64,000 bases of DNA from a virus. The translations under genes and the position numbers were made by a program. Positions 56,283 to 63,835 of this stretch are shown here, piece by piece (the stretch's first letter is position 1; every line of letters starts with the position of its first letter). The notes below the pieces were generated by a model, which saw nothing but the letters and a program-made list of their open reading frames with translations, did no database searches and was not told the origin of the DNA. Where the stretch lies: positions 108,879 through 172,878 of IMG/VR virus record IMGVR_UViG_3300005613_000006; one strand, written 5' to 3'.

Positions 56283-56435
56283 AAAAAATCTATTTTCGTC
56301 CAAAATACGAAAGTCATATCTCCATCCTTCCGACTAGAGTTCGGAATGGGGCGAGCAGCCGAAAAACAGACAGGGGTGGCCACTCGCCCCTAAGTCAAAA
56401 ATTCTGGGCGAATCAAGTCGCCCGCCTGCAATGAG
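56283..56435 (-). ncRNA. stand-alone structured small RNA
   Basis: About 153 nt with its own promoter (56441) and terminator (TTTCGT/ACGAAA stem then T6). Hairpins in order: GGGCGA/TCGCCC, GGGGCGAG/CTCGCCCC, TTCCGA/TCGGAA, terminator. No open frame. Contains CCCCATTCCGAACTC, which recalls a piece of 5S rRNA, but the overall fold does not match 5S. Function unknown. Confidence 0.65.
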
Positions 56436-56440
56436 TCCTT

Positions 56441-56468
56441 AGTATAGCACGGCGTTTGAAAAAGTCAA
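56441..56468 (-). promoter_or_regulatory. sigma70-type promoter of the small RNA
   Basis: TTGACT, 16 bases ending GTGC, TATACT; overlaps the stop of 56465-56833. Confidence 0.8.
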
Positions 56469-56833
56469 GCTGGTTTTCGAGAAATTCTTTCGCGGTTTTC
56501 GTCCCACTCTCGCTTAGTATACCCGAGCCCCACCATCGTGGCATTCAACGCTTTGACACACTTGGCCTTCGTCTGTTCATCTTCCCAGTGTTCAATCGAC
56601 GGATACTTCCGTATTCCTGGCGCGTTGCGTTTGAACTCTGTGATGGCGTCGTCAAGGTCGCGCCGGTCGGCCATGCCCCACTCTGGTTCTTTCAGGAACA
56701 GATGGAGCAGCCAACCAAAGGCGGTTCGTTTGCCGTCCTTCTCATAGTTGTCGGAGTCAATCAGAATATGGTCCTGCTTGAACACCGGCACCGTGGCAGG
56801 CCAGCTATTCCTCGTCTTCTTCTTCTTTGCCAT
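56465..56833 (-). CDS. hypothetical protein
   Basis: 122 residues with a Lys-rich start (AKKKKTRNSW). Start at 56833 follows GAAGGG. Overlaps the next gene by 29 bases. No family recognised. Confidence 0.62.
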   Translation of the reverse strand: MAKKKKTRNSWPATVPVFKQDHILIDSDNYEKDGKRTAFGWLLHLFLKEPEWGMADRRDLDDAITEFKRNAPGIRKYPSIEHWEDEQTKAKCVKALNATMVGLGYTKREWDENRERISRKPA

Positions 56834-57134
56834 CATCCCTTCTCTTACTGGTCTTCCAGGAACAGTTGTAATTATAAACATCCATGCTGATTACCTCGAT
56901 TGGTTTGCCTCGGTAGGTCACCGTAAACTCAAGGTCTTCGGCCAGGGTTTCTTGCGGCCCTGCGTCTGTCTCGAAACACTCAAGATGTACATGAAGACAG
57001 GCTTCGTTGACGGTATCCTTACGACCAAGGGCACGTCGAGTAATGTCTTTGATAGTGCTGCCATCGGCTTTATCATCATTTGCCCGCTCAACAATCTCTT
57101 CCAATAACTCTGTCATAACTGCTTTAGTTGGCAT
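56805..57134 (-). CDS. hypothetical protein, acidic C-terminus
   Basis: 109 residues. Helical N-terminal half, beta-like middle (LEFTVTYRGKPIEVISMDV), acidic tail (KEEEDEE). No family recognised. Overlaps the sigma gene by 11 bases. Confidence 0.62.
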   Translation of the reverse strand: MPTKAVMTELLEEIVERANDDKADGSTIKDITRRALGRKDTVNEACLHVHLECFETDAGPQETLAEDLEFTVTYRGKPIEVISMDVYNYNCSWKTSKRRDDGKEEEDEE

Positions 57135-57615
57135 GTGTTTTTTCCAACTGATGTTTCAGGTGGGCTTTGCCACGGTACACCCGCGACAACACCGTACCCA
57201 AGGGTATGTTCAATCTGTCTGCTGTCTCCTGATGCGTGTAGCCATCGACCACAACCGACCACACGCACTCCCTTATTTCTGGTGTTAAAGCGTCCAGAGC
57301 CGCCTTCATGTCGTCCCCATACGGCTCTCGCGGCACATGAACCACGGCGACGTAGTGTCTATCCATTTCGCCGGTCGCCGTCGTCTTCTCCCTTACGTTA
57401 TATGGCTTTCGCCAGTAGTCAACCCAGCGACGATACACCACCTTTTGCACGAATGCCCGCCACACCGTCCCATCAATCTTGGTAGGAACTCTTATCAGAG
57501 ATAGCATTGCGTCCTGAGCTAGGTCTTCCGCCAACTGGACTCGGCCTTTGGTCAGGCCCAAGGCATATTGATATGCGTATACACGCATCTGCTCCCATTG
57601 TTCTTCACTTGTCAT
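57124..57615 (-). CDS. ECF-type sigma factor
   Basis: 163 residues. Region 2 (YALGLTKGRVQLAEDLAQDAMLSLI...FVQKVVYRRWVDYWRK) and region 4 (LTPEIRECVWSVVVDGYTHQETADRLNIPLGTVLSRVYRGK) are both clear. Best-defined of the three sigma-like proteins. Start at 57615. Confidence 0.85.
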   Translation of the reverse strand: MTSEEQWEQMRVYAYQYALGLTKGRVQLAEDLAQDAMLSLIRVPTKIDGTVWRAFVQKVVYRRWVDYWRKPYNVREKTTATGEMDRHYVAVVHVPREPYGDDMKAALDALTPEIRECVWSVVVDGYTHQETADRLNIPLGTVLSRVYRGKAHLKHQLEKTHAN

Positions 57616-58006
57616 TTTTCCACTTTTTGTAAAGCTCCACCAGCTTCTCGGTAGCATCACATTGATATTCTACTGTGAATGGTTTCCCATGTACTGGATA
57701 GCATGTTATCACGGTGTTGTCTGCGGGCTCATACTCTTCCCCACACTCAGAGTTGTAATGGTCCCAGTATTCTCTCTGGTGATGATACGTACCAATGAAG
57801 GCCCAATAGTCAATCCTTGCTCTCTCGCTGTGTTGTCGCAACTCGACAGTGGCCCACTTAGTTTCTGTGGCTCCATGTGCATACCACTCGCCGTTCTCAT
57901 TGTGCAAGTCAAACTCTTGATAGTCTGACATGCCTTCTCGAACACACGTTTCGGACTTGCTAGGCTGTGCTAGTAGGACGGCCATTGCCAGTATTGCTAC
58001 GTTCAT
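57605..58006 (-). CDS. exported Cys-containing protein
   Basis: 133 residues. Short signal peptide (MNVAILAMAVLLAQPSKS), then a domain with four Cys (C21, C88, C102, C116 approx.) likely disulfide-bonded. Function unknown. Confidence 0.6.
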   Translation of the reverse strand: MNVAILAMAVLLAQPSKSETCVREGMSDYQEFDLHNENGEWYAHGATETKWATVELRQHSERARIDYWAFIGTYHHQREYWDHYNSECGEEYEPADNTVITCYPVHGKPFTVEYQCDATEKLVELYKKWKNDK

Positions 58007-58175
58007 TTACTTCCTCCAAAACTAAAAGGCTACTTTCCTGCCCGTTCATTTCGTACAGCCAATCAATGTACTTGTCTGCTTTGTCTTCCGGCAACACAAG
58101 GTCACAACCGTTTGTATCTTTGATGTAGCTGGTGCTACCACCGCGTCCATGTCGCACAATTCGGAAGAGTTGCAT
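57960..58175 (-). CDS. hypothetical protein
   Basis: 71 residues. Start at 58175 after GGAGG. Overlaps the exported protein gene by 47 bases. No family recognised. Confidence 0.55.
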   Translation of the reverse strand: MQLFRIVRHGRGGSTSYIKDTNGCDLVLPEDKADKYIDWLYEMNGQESSLLVLEEVNERSNTGNGRPTSTA

Positions 58176-58186
58176 ACGTACCTCCA

Positions 58187-58369
58187 TTACGAAAAAGGTC
58201 TCACTTCCAATTCGTCAGTCAACCCATAGATTTGGATAACTAACTCCGCATCTTCCTCTGTCTTATACACAGCAAAACTGCTGTATATCAGTTCTTGTTC
58301 TCCAGTCAAGTCCCCAATGCGCATCCACGCACCAAGTCTCTTATGCCATAGGCCGTAATCGTTAGACAT
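58187..58369 (-). CDS. hypothetical small protein
   Basis: 60 residues, no family recognised. Its start overlaps the stop of the membrane peptide upstream by 8 bases. Confidence 0.55.
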   Translation of the reverse strand: MSNDYGLWHKRLGAWMRIGDLTGEQELIYSSFAVYKTEEDAELVIQIYGLTDELEVRPFS

Positions 58370-58508
58370 ATTTGTACCACAGTATCAAGTAGATGCCGCT
58401 CAGCATTGCAACGCCGAGTCCAGCATAGGGATTTCCGATTGTAATGAAGATGGTAACTCCTGCAAGTAGCAGCGGAACCGACCATCGTTCGTTTAATACG
58501 TGTCTCAT
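58362..58508 (-). CDS. small membrane protein, two helices
   Basis: 48 residues. Two hydrophobic spans (VPLLLAGVTIFITIG and LGVAMLSGIYLILWY). ATGA overlap with the upstream gene. Function unknown. Confidence 0.6.
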   Translation of the reverse strand: MRHVLNERWSVPLLLAGVTIFITIGNPYAGLGVAMLSGIYLILWYKYV

Positions 58509-58756
58509 ACCGTCACCAACTCCTGTCGCAAGGCTTCACCTTCTTCGGTCAAGAAGAACACGGCTTCACGGGCGTCGTGGGGGTCAGGTTCATAATCCAC
58601 GATTCCTTCTTCGGCCATCAGAGCCAAGTCGTCACAATATACCCTTGTTCCATCTTCAAAGGTGGCCCACTCGCTTAGTGTTTCAACTAATCGTTGACCG
58701 TCACCCAGTTTGGTGATTACATCCTGCCACGGTTGCGGTAATTCTTTAGCATTCAT
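58505..58756 (-). CDS. hypothetical protein
   Basis: 83 residues (MNAKELPQPWQDV). Acidic, winged-helix-like composition but unassigned. Overlaps the permuted hydrolase gene by 11 bases. Confidence 0.55.
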   Translation of the reverse strand: MNAKELPQPWQDVITKLGDGQRLVETLSEWATFEDGTRVYCDDLALMAEEGIVDYEPDPHDAREAVFFLTEEGEALRQELVTV

Positions 58757-59318
58757 GTTGCTGTAATACCTCATTGATTCGTGGGATGATACAATCTGCG
58801 CCGAGAATGGGCAGTGCCGGTTTGGGCTCAGCAGCCCAGAAAAAGTCGTTCTGAACGTCAACAATCATAAATGCTGTATTGTAGGGAAGGGCAATGTGGG
58901 AAGGGATGTCGCCAGAGTGTTGAACGTGAGCCCCTTTACTCATCAGTTCGTTGAGGATTGGATACACTTTCTCTTGGTCGGCTGCAAAGCAGCAGTCCAG
59001 TATGATGATGGGTGTCAGTTCGTTTTTCAGTGCGTCAATCACAGTTTCTCTAACACAGAATTCCAAACACACACCCATGATTACCAAGTCTGTAATCTGA
59101 TAGTCGTGGAGTAGCTCCAACAGGTCGTCGTCTTCAAATGCGGAGAAGCCATCTGTGTCGAGTCTGTGGCCCTTGTGGACATACCGAGCGCCTTTAGCTC
59201 TGTATAGGTCTGGTCTCAACTGTGCCCCCCAACTGTCAGCAACGCAGTGTTCGGAGAACTTGTCGAACGATGGGTGGCCGGGCCGATGCTCGTCCATTGT
59301 GTAGATGGTCATACTCAT
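58746..59318 (-). CDS. circularly permuted nicotinamidase/isochorismatase-like hydrolase
   Basis: 190 residues. Family order is normally VDVQNDF (catalytic Asp), then TxDxHxP (metal), K, and CxxxxCV (nucleophile Cys). Here the chain starts at MDEHRPGHPSF, runs through HCVADSWGAQL, VHKGH (Lys) and GVCLEFCVRETVIDAL (Cys), and only then gives AFMIVDVQNDFF about 35 residues from the C-terminus. All key residues are kept, so it may be active on nicotinamide or a related amide. Start at 59318 is fixed by an ATGA overlap. Confidence 0.75.
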   Translation of the reverse strand: MSMTIYTMDEHRPGHPSFDKFSEHCVADSWGAQLRPDLYRAKGARYVHKGHRLDTDGFSAFEDDDLLELLHDYQITDLVIMGVCLEFCVRETVIDALKNELTPIIILDCCFAADQEKVYPILNELMSKGAHVQHSGDIPSHIALPYNTAFMIVDVQNDFFWAAEPKPALPILGADCIIPRINEVLQQHEC

Positions 59319-59434
59319 TTCTTTCGTTTCCTTTTTATTGAAGCGTCGTAGCCCATGAGTATCAACTGCCAGATTACCCAAACGAGAATCACCATCTTAA
59401 AGACGACGGCAAGGGCTCGCCAACAACTAATCAT
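59315..59434 (-). CDS. 39-residue membrane peptide
   Basis: One hydrophobic span (VVFKMVILVWVIWQLILMG) and a basic tail (KRKRKK). Overlaps both neighbours, which supports translation. Function unknown. Confidence 0.5.
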   Translation of the reverse strand: MISCWRALAVVFKMVILVWVIWQLILMGYDASIKRKRKK

Positions 59435-59600
59435 CTTCGCCTCCAAGCCAATCGAGAACCAGCAGGAGCCCGGCTACCAGGGCGAGCCCGGCCCACCAGA
59501 GCCCGTTGTCCAACTGTATGTCTTCGCAAAGAAACCGCCCGTATAGAACGGACCCGACAATTACGGTGATGCCTGCGATGGCGATACACAATCTTCGCAT
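59427..59600 (-). CDS. 57-residue membrane protein, two helices
   Basis: Hydrophobic spans at about 4-21 (LCIAIAGITVIVGSVLYG) and 34-50 (WWAGLALVAGLLLVLDW), acidic end. First gene after the promoter at 59618. Function unknown. Confidence 0.6.
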   Translation of the reverse strand: MRRLCIAIAGITVIVGSVLYGRFLCEDIQLDNGLWWAGLALVAGLLLVLDWLGGEDD

Positions 59601-59617
59601 TTGGATTCTCCTACTTT

Positions 59618-59645
59618 AGTATAGCACAGAAATCGAAACTGTCAA
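59618..59645 (-). promoter_or_regulatory. sigma70-type promoter
   Basis: TTGACA, 16 bases ending GTGC, TATACT; starts the 57.1-59.6 kb small-gene operon that includes the sigma factor. Confidence 0.82.
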
Positions 59646-59693
59646 GAGCGCCGTCCTGATTTCGCCCAGGCTCGTAGGTCAACAAGCGGGTGG

Positions 59694-59774
59694 TCAAGCG
59701 GGTTGCGAGTTCCAGAGGTCATAATCAAGTTCTCCTACGAGAACCTCAATCATCTTTGCAATCAATTCTCTCAT
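59694..59774 (-). CDS. 26-residue peptide
   Basis: MRELIAKMIEVLVGELDYD..., amphipathic helix. Its ATG overlaps the TGA of the upstream gene (ATGA). Short, so uncertain. Confidence 0.35.
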   Translation of the reverse strand: MRELIAKMIEVLVGELDYDLWNSQPA

Positions 59775-60073
59775 GGCTTCTCCTTCTTTCCATGCCAGTA
59801 AAGTCCACATACCTTGCACTCGGTCTCAGAATCGTTGTTACCCGAGGCGTCGGGGTGAAACACTGTCAAAGGATGGTTACAGGTCTTTTGTAACGCGCGC
59901 ATTTCCTCTTCTTTCGTTTGTATGGCCTTGGCTGAATATGTTCTCAAGTCATCAATCTCTTTCAGCAAAGCTTTGCGCGCTTTGATAATGTCTAAGTAGC
60001 TATCAATCTTAGCTATTAGACCTTCATCGCCAATTAGTTTTCGCAGCAGTTGTCTGTCAAGTTCGGTACTCAT
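59771..60073 (-). CDS. coiled-coil zinc protein
   Basis: 100 residues. Helix to about residue 62, then CNHPLTVFHPDASGNNDSETECKVCG, a CH..CC zinc site. ATGA overlap with 60070. Function unknown. Confidence 0.62.
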   Translation of the reverse strand: MSTELDRQLLRKLIGDEGLIAKIDSYLDIIKARKALLKEIDDLRTYSAKAIQTKEEEMRALQKTCNHPLTVFHPDASGNNDSETECKVCGLYWHGKKEKP

Positions 60074-60333
60074 GTGTACAAATCCTCTTCTAGTATCTCG
60101 TCAATGTACTTCTGGAAGTTGGCGACGGCCAACGCCGCTCTGTCTTCAATCTCTCTTTTGTCCATTAGGTAGACGCCTATCTTCACGGTTACATCGTGGA
60201 AGTTAAACACCAGCTTGCCAATGTGGCCTTCCTCGCCTTCGGTGCGTATTGCAGGCGGGCCGTGGAACCACAGTTGCTTGCGGAACCATAGCTTCTCTGC
60301 TATATCAATCGGTCTTATCCACTCCATCTTCAT
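60070..60333 (-). CDS. hypothetical protein
   Basis: 87 residues (MKMEWIRPIDIAEKL). Starts within the acidic tail codons of the upstream gene. No family recognised. Confidence 0.58.
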   Translation of the reverse strand: MKMEWIRPIDIAEKLWFRKQLWFHGPPAIRTEGEEGHIGKLVFNFHDVTVKIGVYLMDKREIEDRAALAVANFQKYIDEILEEDLYT

Positions 60334-60835
60334 CGTCTTTATCCTTTTCCAGTCCCGGCCATCGCACTCCAAGGTACTTGTTACACAGCCACTCCCAGTT
60401 TTTCTCAACTCTCTTCATTTGCTTCTCATTTTTGTCCCACCATCCAATCCTCTCAGCCCATGCCACCAGCTTATTAGCCAACCGCATGAACTCAAGGTCT
60501 TCACACCACAAGACAGTCTGAGGGTCGTACACAGAAGGGTCGCCCTCAATCAACAACTGTCCACCTGGGAAGTATTCCTCATTCTTCCACACTTGCCGAG
60601 CGCGAAATATCAACTCATCCATCGTGAAGAAGCGACTCGATTCCTCTCCCTTGTCGTATGCCCCAAAGCTACCAGGACGAACATTATCTAACTTGTTTAT
60701 CCTGGCAGCCTGCGAAGCGGTCATAGGGTACTTGAGTTCTTTGCGTACCTTGCCGCATTGCAAGTGGGCATAGTAGTGTGTAGCCCCGATGGACATTCCC
60801 ACCCAGCTTCGTATGTCGAGAAAGACGGTCTTCAT
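60305..60835 (-). CDS. hypothetical protein
   Basis: 176 residues, rich in Trp/Tyr with an acidic C-terminus (KDKDDEDG). MKTVFLDIRSWVG start. No family recognised. Confidence 0.65.
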   Translation of the reverse strand: MKTVFLDIRSWVGMSIGATHYYAHLQCGKVRKELKYPMTASQAARINKLDNVRPGSFGAYDKGEESSRFFTMDELIFRARQVWKNEEYFPGGQLLIEGDPSVYDPQTVLWCEDLEFMRLANKLVAWAERIGWWDKNEKQMKRVEKNWEWLCNKYLGVRWPGLEKDKDDEDGVDKTD

Positions 60836-60853
60836 GGCGATTTCTCAGGGTGG

Positions 60854-61537
60854 TTAAGGTGATACAGGTATCCTGCCCGGCTCGGGAAGAACAAAACCGC
60901 TGTTGCCATTCCATCCTTTTGGAATCATGTTCTGAAAGTTTGCTCCTGGGTCTTCGGCTTCACACAGGGCGGTTGCACAAAACAGCTTGCCACCTTTCAG
61001 TGCAACGTCTGGTGAGAAACCACCTTCCTCGCGGTGTATACCAGCGGTCTCATGGTTGGCACATGATTTGTTGAACTTACACGCCACCATACACACGGCA
61101 GAGCCGCTTTCCAAATTGGCAACCTCAAGTCTACGGAGTGGAGCAACGTGTTGCACCGGCACAGGCTCGTTGAAGAGGCCATAGACGTTGTAGCCCTTGG
61201 CCCAGTCTTCGTACAACTGCATGTCGGTTACATCCAGTTCCAACTTGATGGTCTTCAACTGTGCGAAGATTTCGGGGGCGGCGCTGACCTTCATGTAATC
61301 ACGGCCACCATCAATAAAGATGCTGCCACAAGTACAACCATGAAAGTCATGGCGAGCCCGACTGTAAATGGTATCACCACACTTGGGACAACAGATTGCA
61401 TTAACAGTAAGCATGGGCTTCTTTCCTTTCATAAAAATCTGTCGTGCTTCTTCCGACATTTCGTTAAATGTGGCAACCTTACACGTCCTACCGTTGCCAC
61501 CTTGCACAATGTCGTCTGGTTGTGGGTTTTCAAACAC
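60854..61537 (-). CDS. zinc-ribbon protein, two domains
   Basis: 227 residues. CCPKCGDTIYSRARHDFHGCTCGSIFIDGG (about 49-78) is a zinc ribbon seen in phage proteins. The second half has five more Cys (CMVACKFNKSC, CATALC). Overlaps the DUF4326 gene by 8 bases. Function unknown. Confidence 0.62.
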   Translation of the reverse strand: MFENPQPDDIVQGGNGRTCKVATFNEMSEEARQIFMKGKKPMLTVNAICCPKCGDTIYSRARHDFHGCTCGSIFIDGGRDYMKVSAAPEIFAQLKTIKLELDVTDMQLYEDWAKGYNVYGLFNEPVPVQHVAPLRRLEVANLESGSAVCMVACKFNKSCANHETAGIHREEGGFSPDVALKGGKLFCATALCEAEDPGANFQNMIPKGWNGNSGFVLPEPGRIPVSP

Positions 61538-62144
61538 TACTCGTTCCCCCGAATTCCTCTATGAGTCTAAGTAACGTGTCTCCGTGACACGCCTTCGGTT
61601 TGCACCAACAACCTAGAACTTTACCCTTGAGAGTATGAAGCTGTGCCAACAGCTTCGGTTGTTTGCGAATCCACGCCTCATGTTTCTCAATGACTTCTTC
61701 TCTCGTTCCATCTTTCCCAATGTGGAATTTGTTGTACCAAATGCTCGTCTTGCCTGTCCGAGGACACTTACCTCGACCTATGTACACGTCATACGGTTCT
61801 CGTTTGCAGTGGACAACTTTACCTTTTTGTGCGCTTCGCGTGTCCGGTAATGGCCGGGTTGTGTCCGGTACCATTTCGTTAGAGCCTATACGTATAACTT
61901 CGCAATCATTAGCACCGTGGTCATGTTTTTGTCCGGTGGTGTCCTGCTTTATTGCCGTTTTATGTTTTGCAATCAGGTCATCCAGCGGCTCAATTCTGTC
62001 GGGCTTGCACCACCCAATCAGGTTACTGAACCTCTGTCCACGAAAACTGCTTCGCACAATGGGAGCGCCATCCCTGATGATGCCGTCAACATCAACCTCC
62101 ACCATGCCGGTGAATATCCGACAGCTTACCCAGTATTTGGTCAC
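61530..62144 (-). CDS. DUF4326-domain protein
   Basis: 204 residues. C-terminal VVHCKREPYDVYIGRGKCPRTGKTSIWYNKFHIGKDG...LGCWCKPKACHGDTLLRLI matches DUF4326, common in phages, with two Cys/His clusters. The N-terminal 100 residues are unassigned. Confidence 0.75.
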   Translation of the reverse strand: MTKYWVSCRIFTGMVEVDVDGIIRDGAPIVRSSFRGQRFSNLIGWCKPDRIEPLDDLIAKHKTAIKQDTTGQKHDHGANDCEVIRIGSNEMVPDTTRPLPDTRSAQKGKVVHCKREPYDVYIGRGKCPRTGKTSIWYNKFHIGKDGTREEVIEKHEAWIRKQPKLLAQLHTLKGKVLGCWCKPKACHGDTLLRLIEEFGGTSSV

Positions 62145-62437
62145 TGTACCTTAATCTCAATCTTCTGTGTCATCAATTCAAAATAGGCATCGTCACCGAG
62201 CCGGTCGCCCTTACTATCGGAGCGCGACTTGATGACTTTACCTATGTCGTTGTCATCCAACAAGTAGTGGGTGGCGTCGGCTAACATTTGTGCGCCGTCT
62301 TTCGGCAAGCACTCGTCGTTGGACACGGTTACGGTTAGCATTTGGTATTCCCCATTGTTATGTGCTGCATGAAGTATCCTTCCCGCAACGGTTTCAATCC
62401 TAGTTGTACCCGCACTGCCATTAGTTCCGGCGACCAT
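62141..62437 (-). CDS. hypothetical protein
   Basis: 98 residues. ATGA overlap with the DUF4326 gene. No family recognised. Confidence 0.55.
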   Translation of the reverse strand: MVAGTNGSAGTTRIETVAGRILHAAHNNGEYQMLTVTVSNDECLPKDGAQMLADATHYLLDDNDIGKVIKSRSDSKGDRLGDDAYFELMTQKIEIKVQ

Positions 62438-62448
62438 GCGTCGAAGAA

Positions 62449-62731
62449 CTAGTAGACGCTGGCACGTTGTAGAGTATCATCGTAGGCGACCTCGATTAGT
62501 TCTCCATCGCGAGGCTTCAACGTCCACAACTCAGGAACAGGCATGTCTTCCTTCTCTAGGCGAAGCACTGTAACGTGCGGGTCGTATCGTTGTGGTTGTA
62601 TGTCCCACGCCTTTGGGGGCGAGCGCCATCTTCAACCGACGTATCTCCAACCACGCCTCACGCGGCTGCATATAGGCCACCACCCACCTACTGTGGTACT
62701 TTATCCTCGCTTGTGCTAGTTGTAGACCCAT
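62449..62731 (-). pseudogene. frameshifted 2H-phosphoesterase-like gene
   Basis: Frame 1 from ATG 62731 (GLQLAQARIKYHSRWVVAYM) passes, near a CCCCC run at about 62615, into another frame giving WDIQPQRYDPHVTVLRLEKE and ending at TAG 62449. Joined, the product (about 94 residues) has an HVTVL motif like one half of 2'-5' RNA ligase-type enzymes. A +1 shift is needed: mutation, sequencing error in the C run, or recoding. Confidence 0.5.
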
Positions 62732-62829
62732 CTTGACACCAACAAATGAACTTCCAAAACAGGCTGGTCACGAAGGCCCCGAGGCCGATGCCTCAACTGG
62801 CGAAAACAATCCAGAACGCTACTTCCCAC

Positions 62830-62857
62830 ATTATATCACACATATCGGACCTGTCAA
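62830..62857 (-). promoter_or_regulatory. sigma70-type promoter
   Basis: TTGACA, 16 bases, TATAAT. Starts the 59.7-62.7 kb operon. About 95 leader bases follow before ATG 62731. Confidence 0.8.
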
Positions 62858-62865
62858 GTTGAGGG

Positions 62866-63261
62866 TCAGTAAAACTTCCACATTTTCTTCTTGAACTCTT
62901 TGGCGACCGACTCCATCCTTCGATAGAACGCCCGACTAGCGGGATGGTGTGGGAACACCTTAATGGTCTTGGTATTGACACGCCGACACGCAAGGCGAAA
63001 GAGACCGCGACCCAGGCCGCGATTCCGATACCTGATGTTGATGAACACGTAGAACGTAGTGGTGGTACGGTTCTCTCGTAACAGAGCCCATCCTACTATC
63101 TCCCCATCATCCAACGCCAATAGTATCCTATCTCTACCTTCTTGGTAGTCGAGATAGTCTTCCCGTATGTAGTCAGACCCACGCCAACTCAGCGACATTA
63201 GCTGCCGCTTCTGGTGGGTGGTTAGCTTACGCTTTGTTGTTGTTCTGTAGCTTATCATCAT
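62866..63261 (-). CDS. GNAT-family acetyltransferase
   Basis: 131 residues. GEIVGWALL and VFINIRYRNRGLGRGLFRLA (motif A, R-x-x-G-x-G) bind acetyl-CoA. Could acetylate a host protein, sugar or small molecule; no clue to substrate. Overlaps the next gene by 4 bases. Confidence 0.82.
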   Translation of the reverse strand: MMISYRTTTKRKLTTHQKRQLMSLSWRGSDYIREDYLDYQEGRDRILLALDDGEIVGWALLRENRTTTTFYVFINIRYRNRGLGRGLFRLACRRVNTKTIKVFPHHPASRAFYRRMESVAKEFKKKMWKFY

Positions 63262-63719
63262 TCTATCTCTAAAATGGTTTCCTTAAACCACCACCATCCA
63301 TCTTCCACTAGCCCTTGGAGCCTCATCCAATAATGCTCCAACACATTGGCAACCCTGCCAAATCTGGACGGCTGGTTAGGCATCATGTAATACCAAGTCA
63401 CCGGCCACAACTCCATATCCCACTCGCGCTCACTATCCTTGTAATGGAAGTACACCTTGTAGTCATGCTTGGGGTCGTAGTTTAGCACGGTCAGCCGCAC
63501 GTCTTTGTAACAGAACGTAAAGCCATCGTCACAGTACCAAAGTTCCTCGGCCTCTTCAATGCGCCACCATTCCAGAAATTTCTCCCATACGTCGTTGGGT
63601 ATCTTGCGTTGCCAGTAAATGGCCTTGAGGATACAGCCTAGAGCAAAGTAGGTGTACCCATCTACATCACCCCACACGTAGAGTTTCTCGGGATTACTGG
63701 TGCTGCGTATGTATGACAT
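63258..63719 (-). CDS. hypothetical Trp-rich protein
   Basis: 153 residues, many Trp and Tyr. Start at 63719 (MSYIRSTSN) directly follows the small membrane gene stop. No family recognised. Confidence 0.62.
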   Translation of the reverse strand: MSYIRSTSNPEKLYVWGDVDGYTYFALGCILKAIYWQRKIPNDVWEKFLEWWRIEEAEELWYCDDGFTFCYKDVRLTVLNYDPKHDYKVYFHYKDSEREWDMELWPVTWYYMMPNQPSRFGRVANVLEHYWMRLQGLVEDGWWWFKETILEIE

Positions 63720-63721
63720 GG

Positions 63722-63835
63722 CTAGTCTCCGTACTTGAACAACGCCCAGAATGCAAGGGCGGCGGCAAAGGCAATGCCAACAACAGCAAAAGCCTCGGGC
63801 CAACTTATGGTTTCAGCGAGTAGTAAATTTATCAT
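63722..63835 (-). CDS. 37-residue membrane peptide
   Basis: One hydrophobic span (WPEAFAVVGIAFAAALAFWALF). ATGA overlap with the gene upstream. Function unknown. Confidence 0.55.
   Translation of the reverse strand: MINLLLAETISWPEAFAVVGIAFAAALAFWALFKYGD

Noticed and set aside
56283-56435. Partial 5S rRNA (CCCCATTCCGAACTC)
   Set aside because: Only this short match; the flanking hairpins do not form the 5S three-way junction and there is no helix I.
62732-62830. Small membrane protein interrupted by TGA (MWEVAFWIVFAS then GIGLGAFVTSLFWKFI), hinting at TGA recoding
   Set aside because: Its ATG lies in the -10 of the promoter at 62830 and many genes here end in TGA, with no UCA-anticodon tRNA seen.
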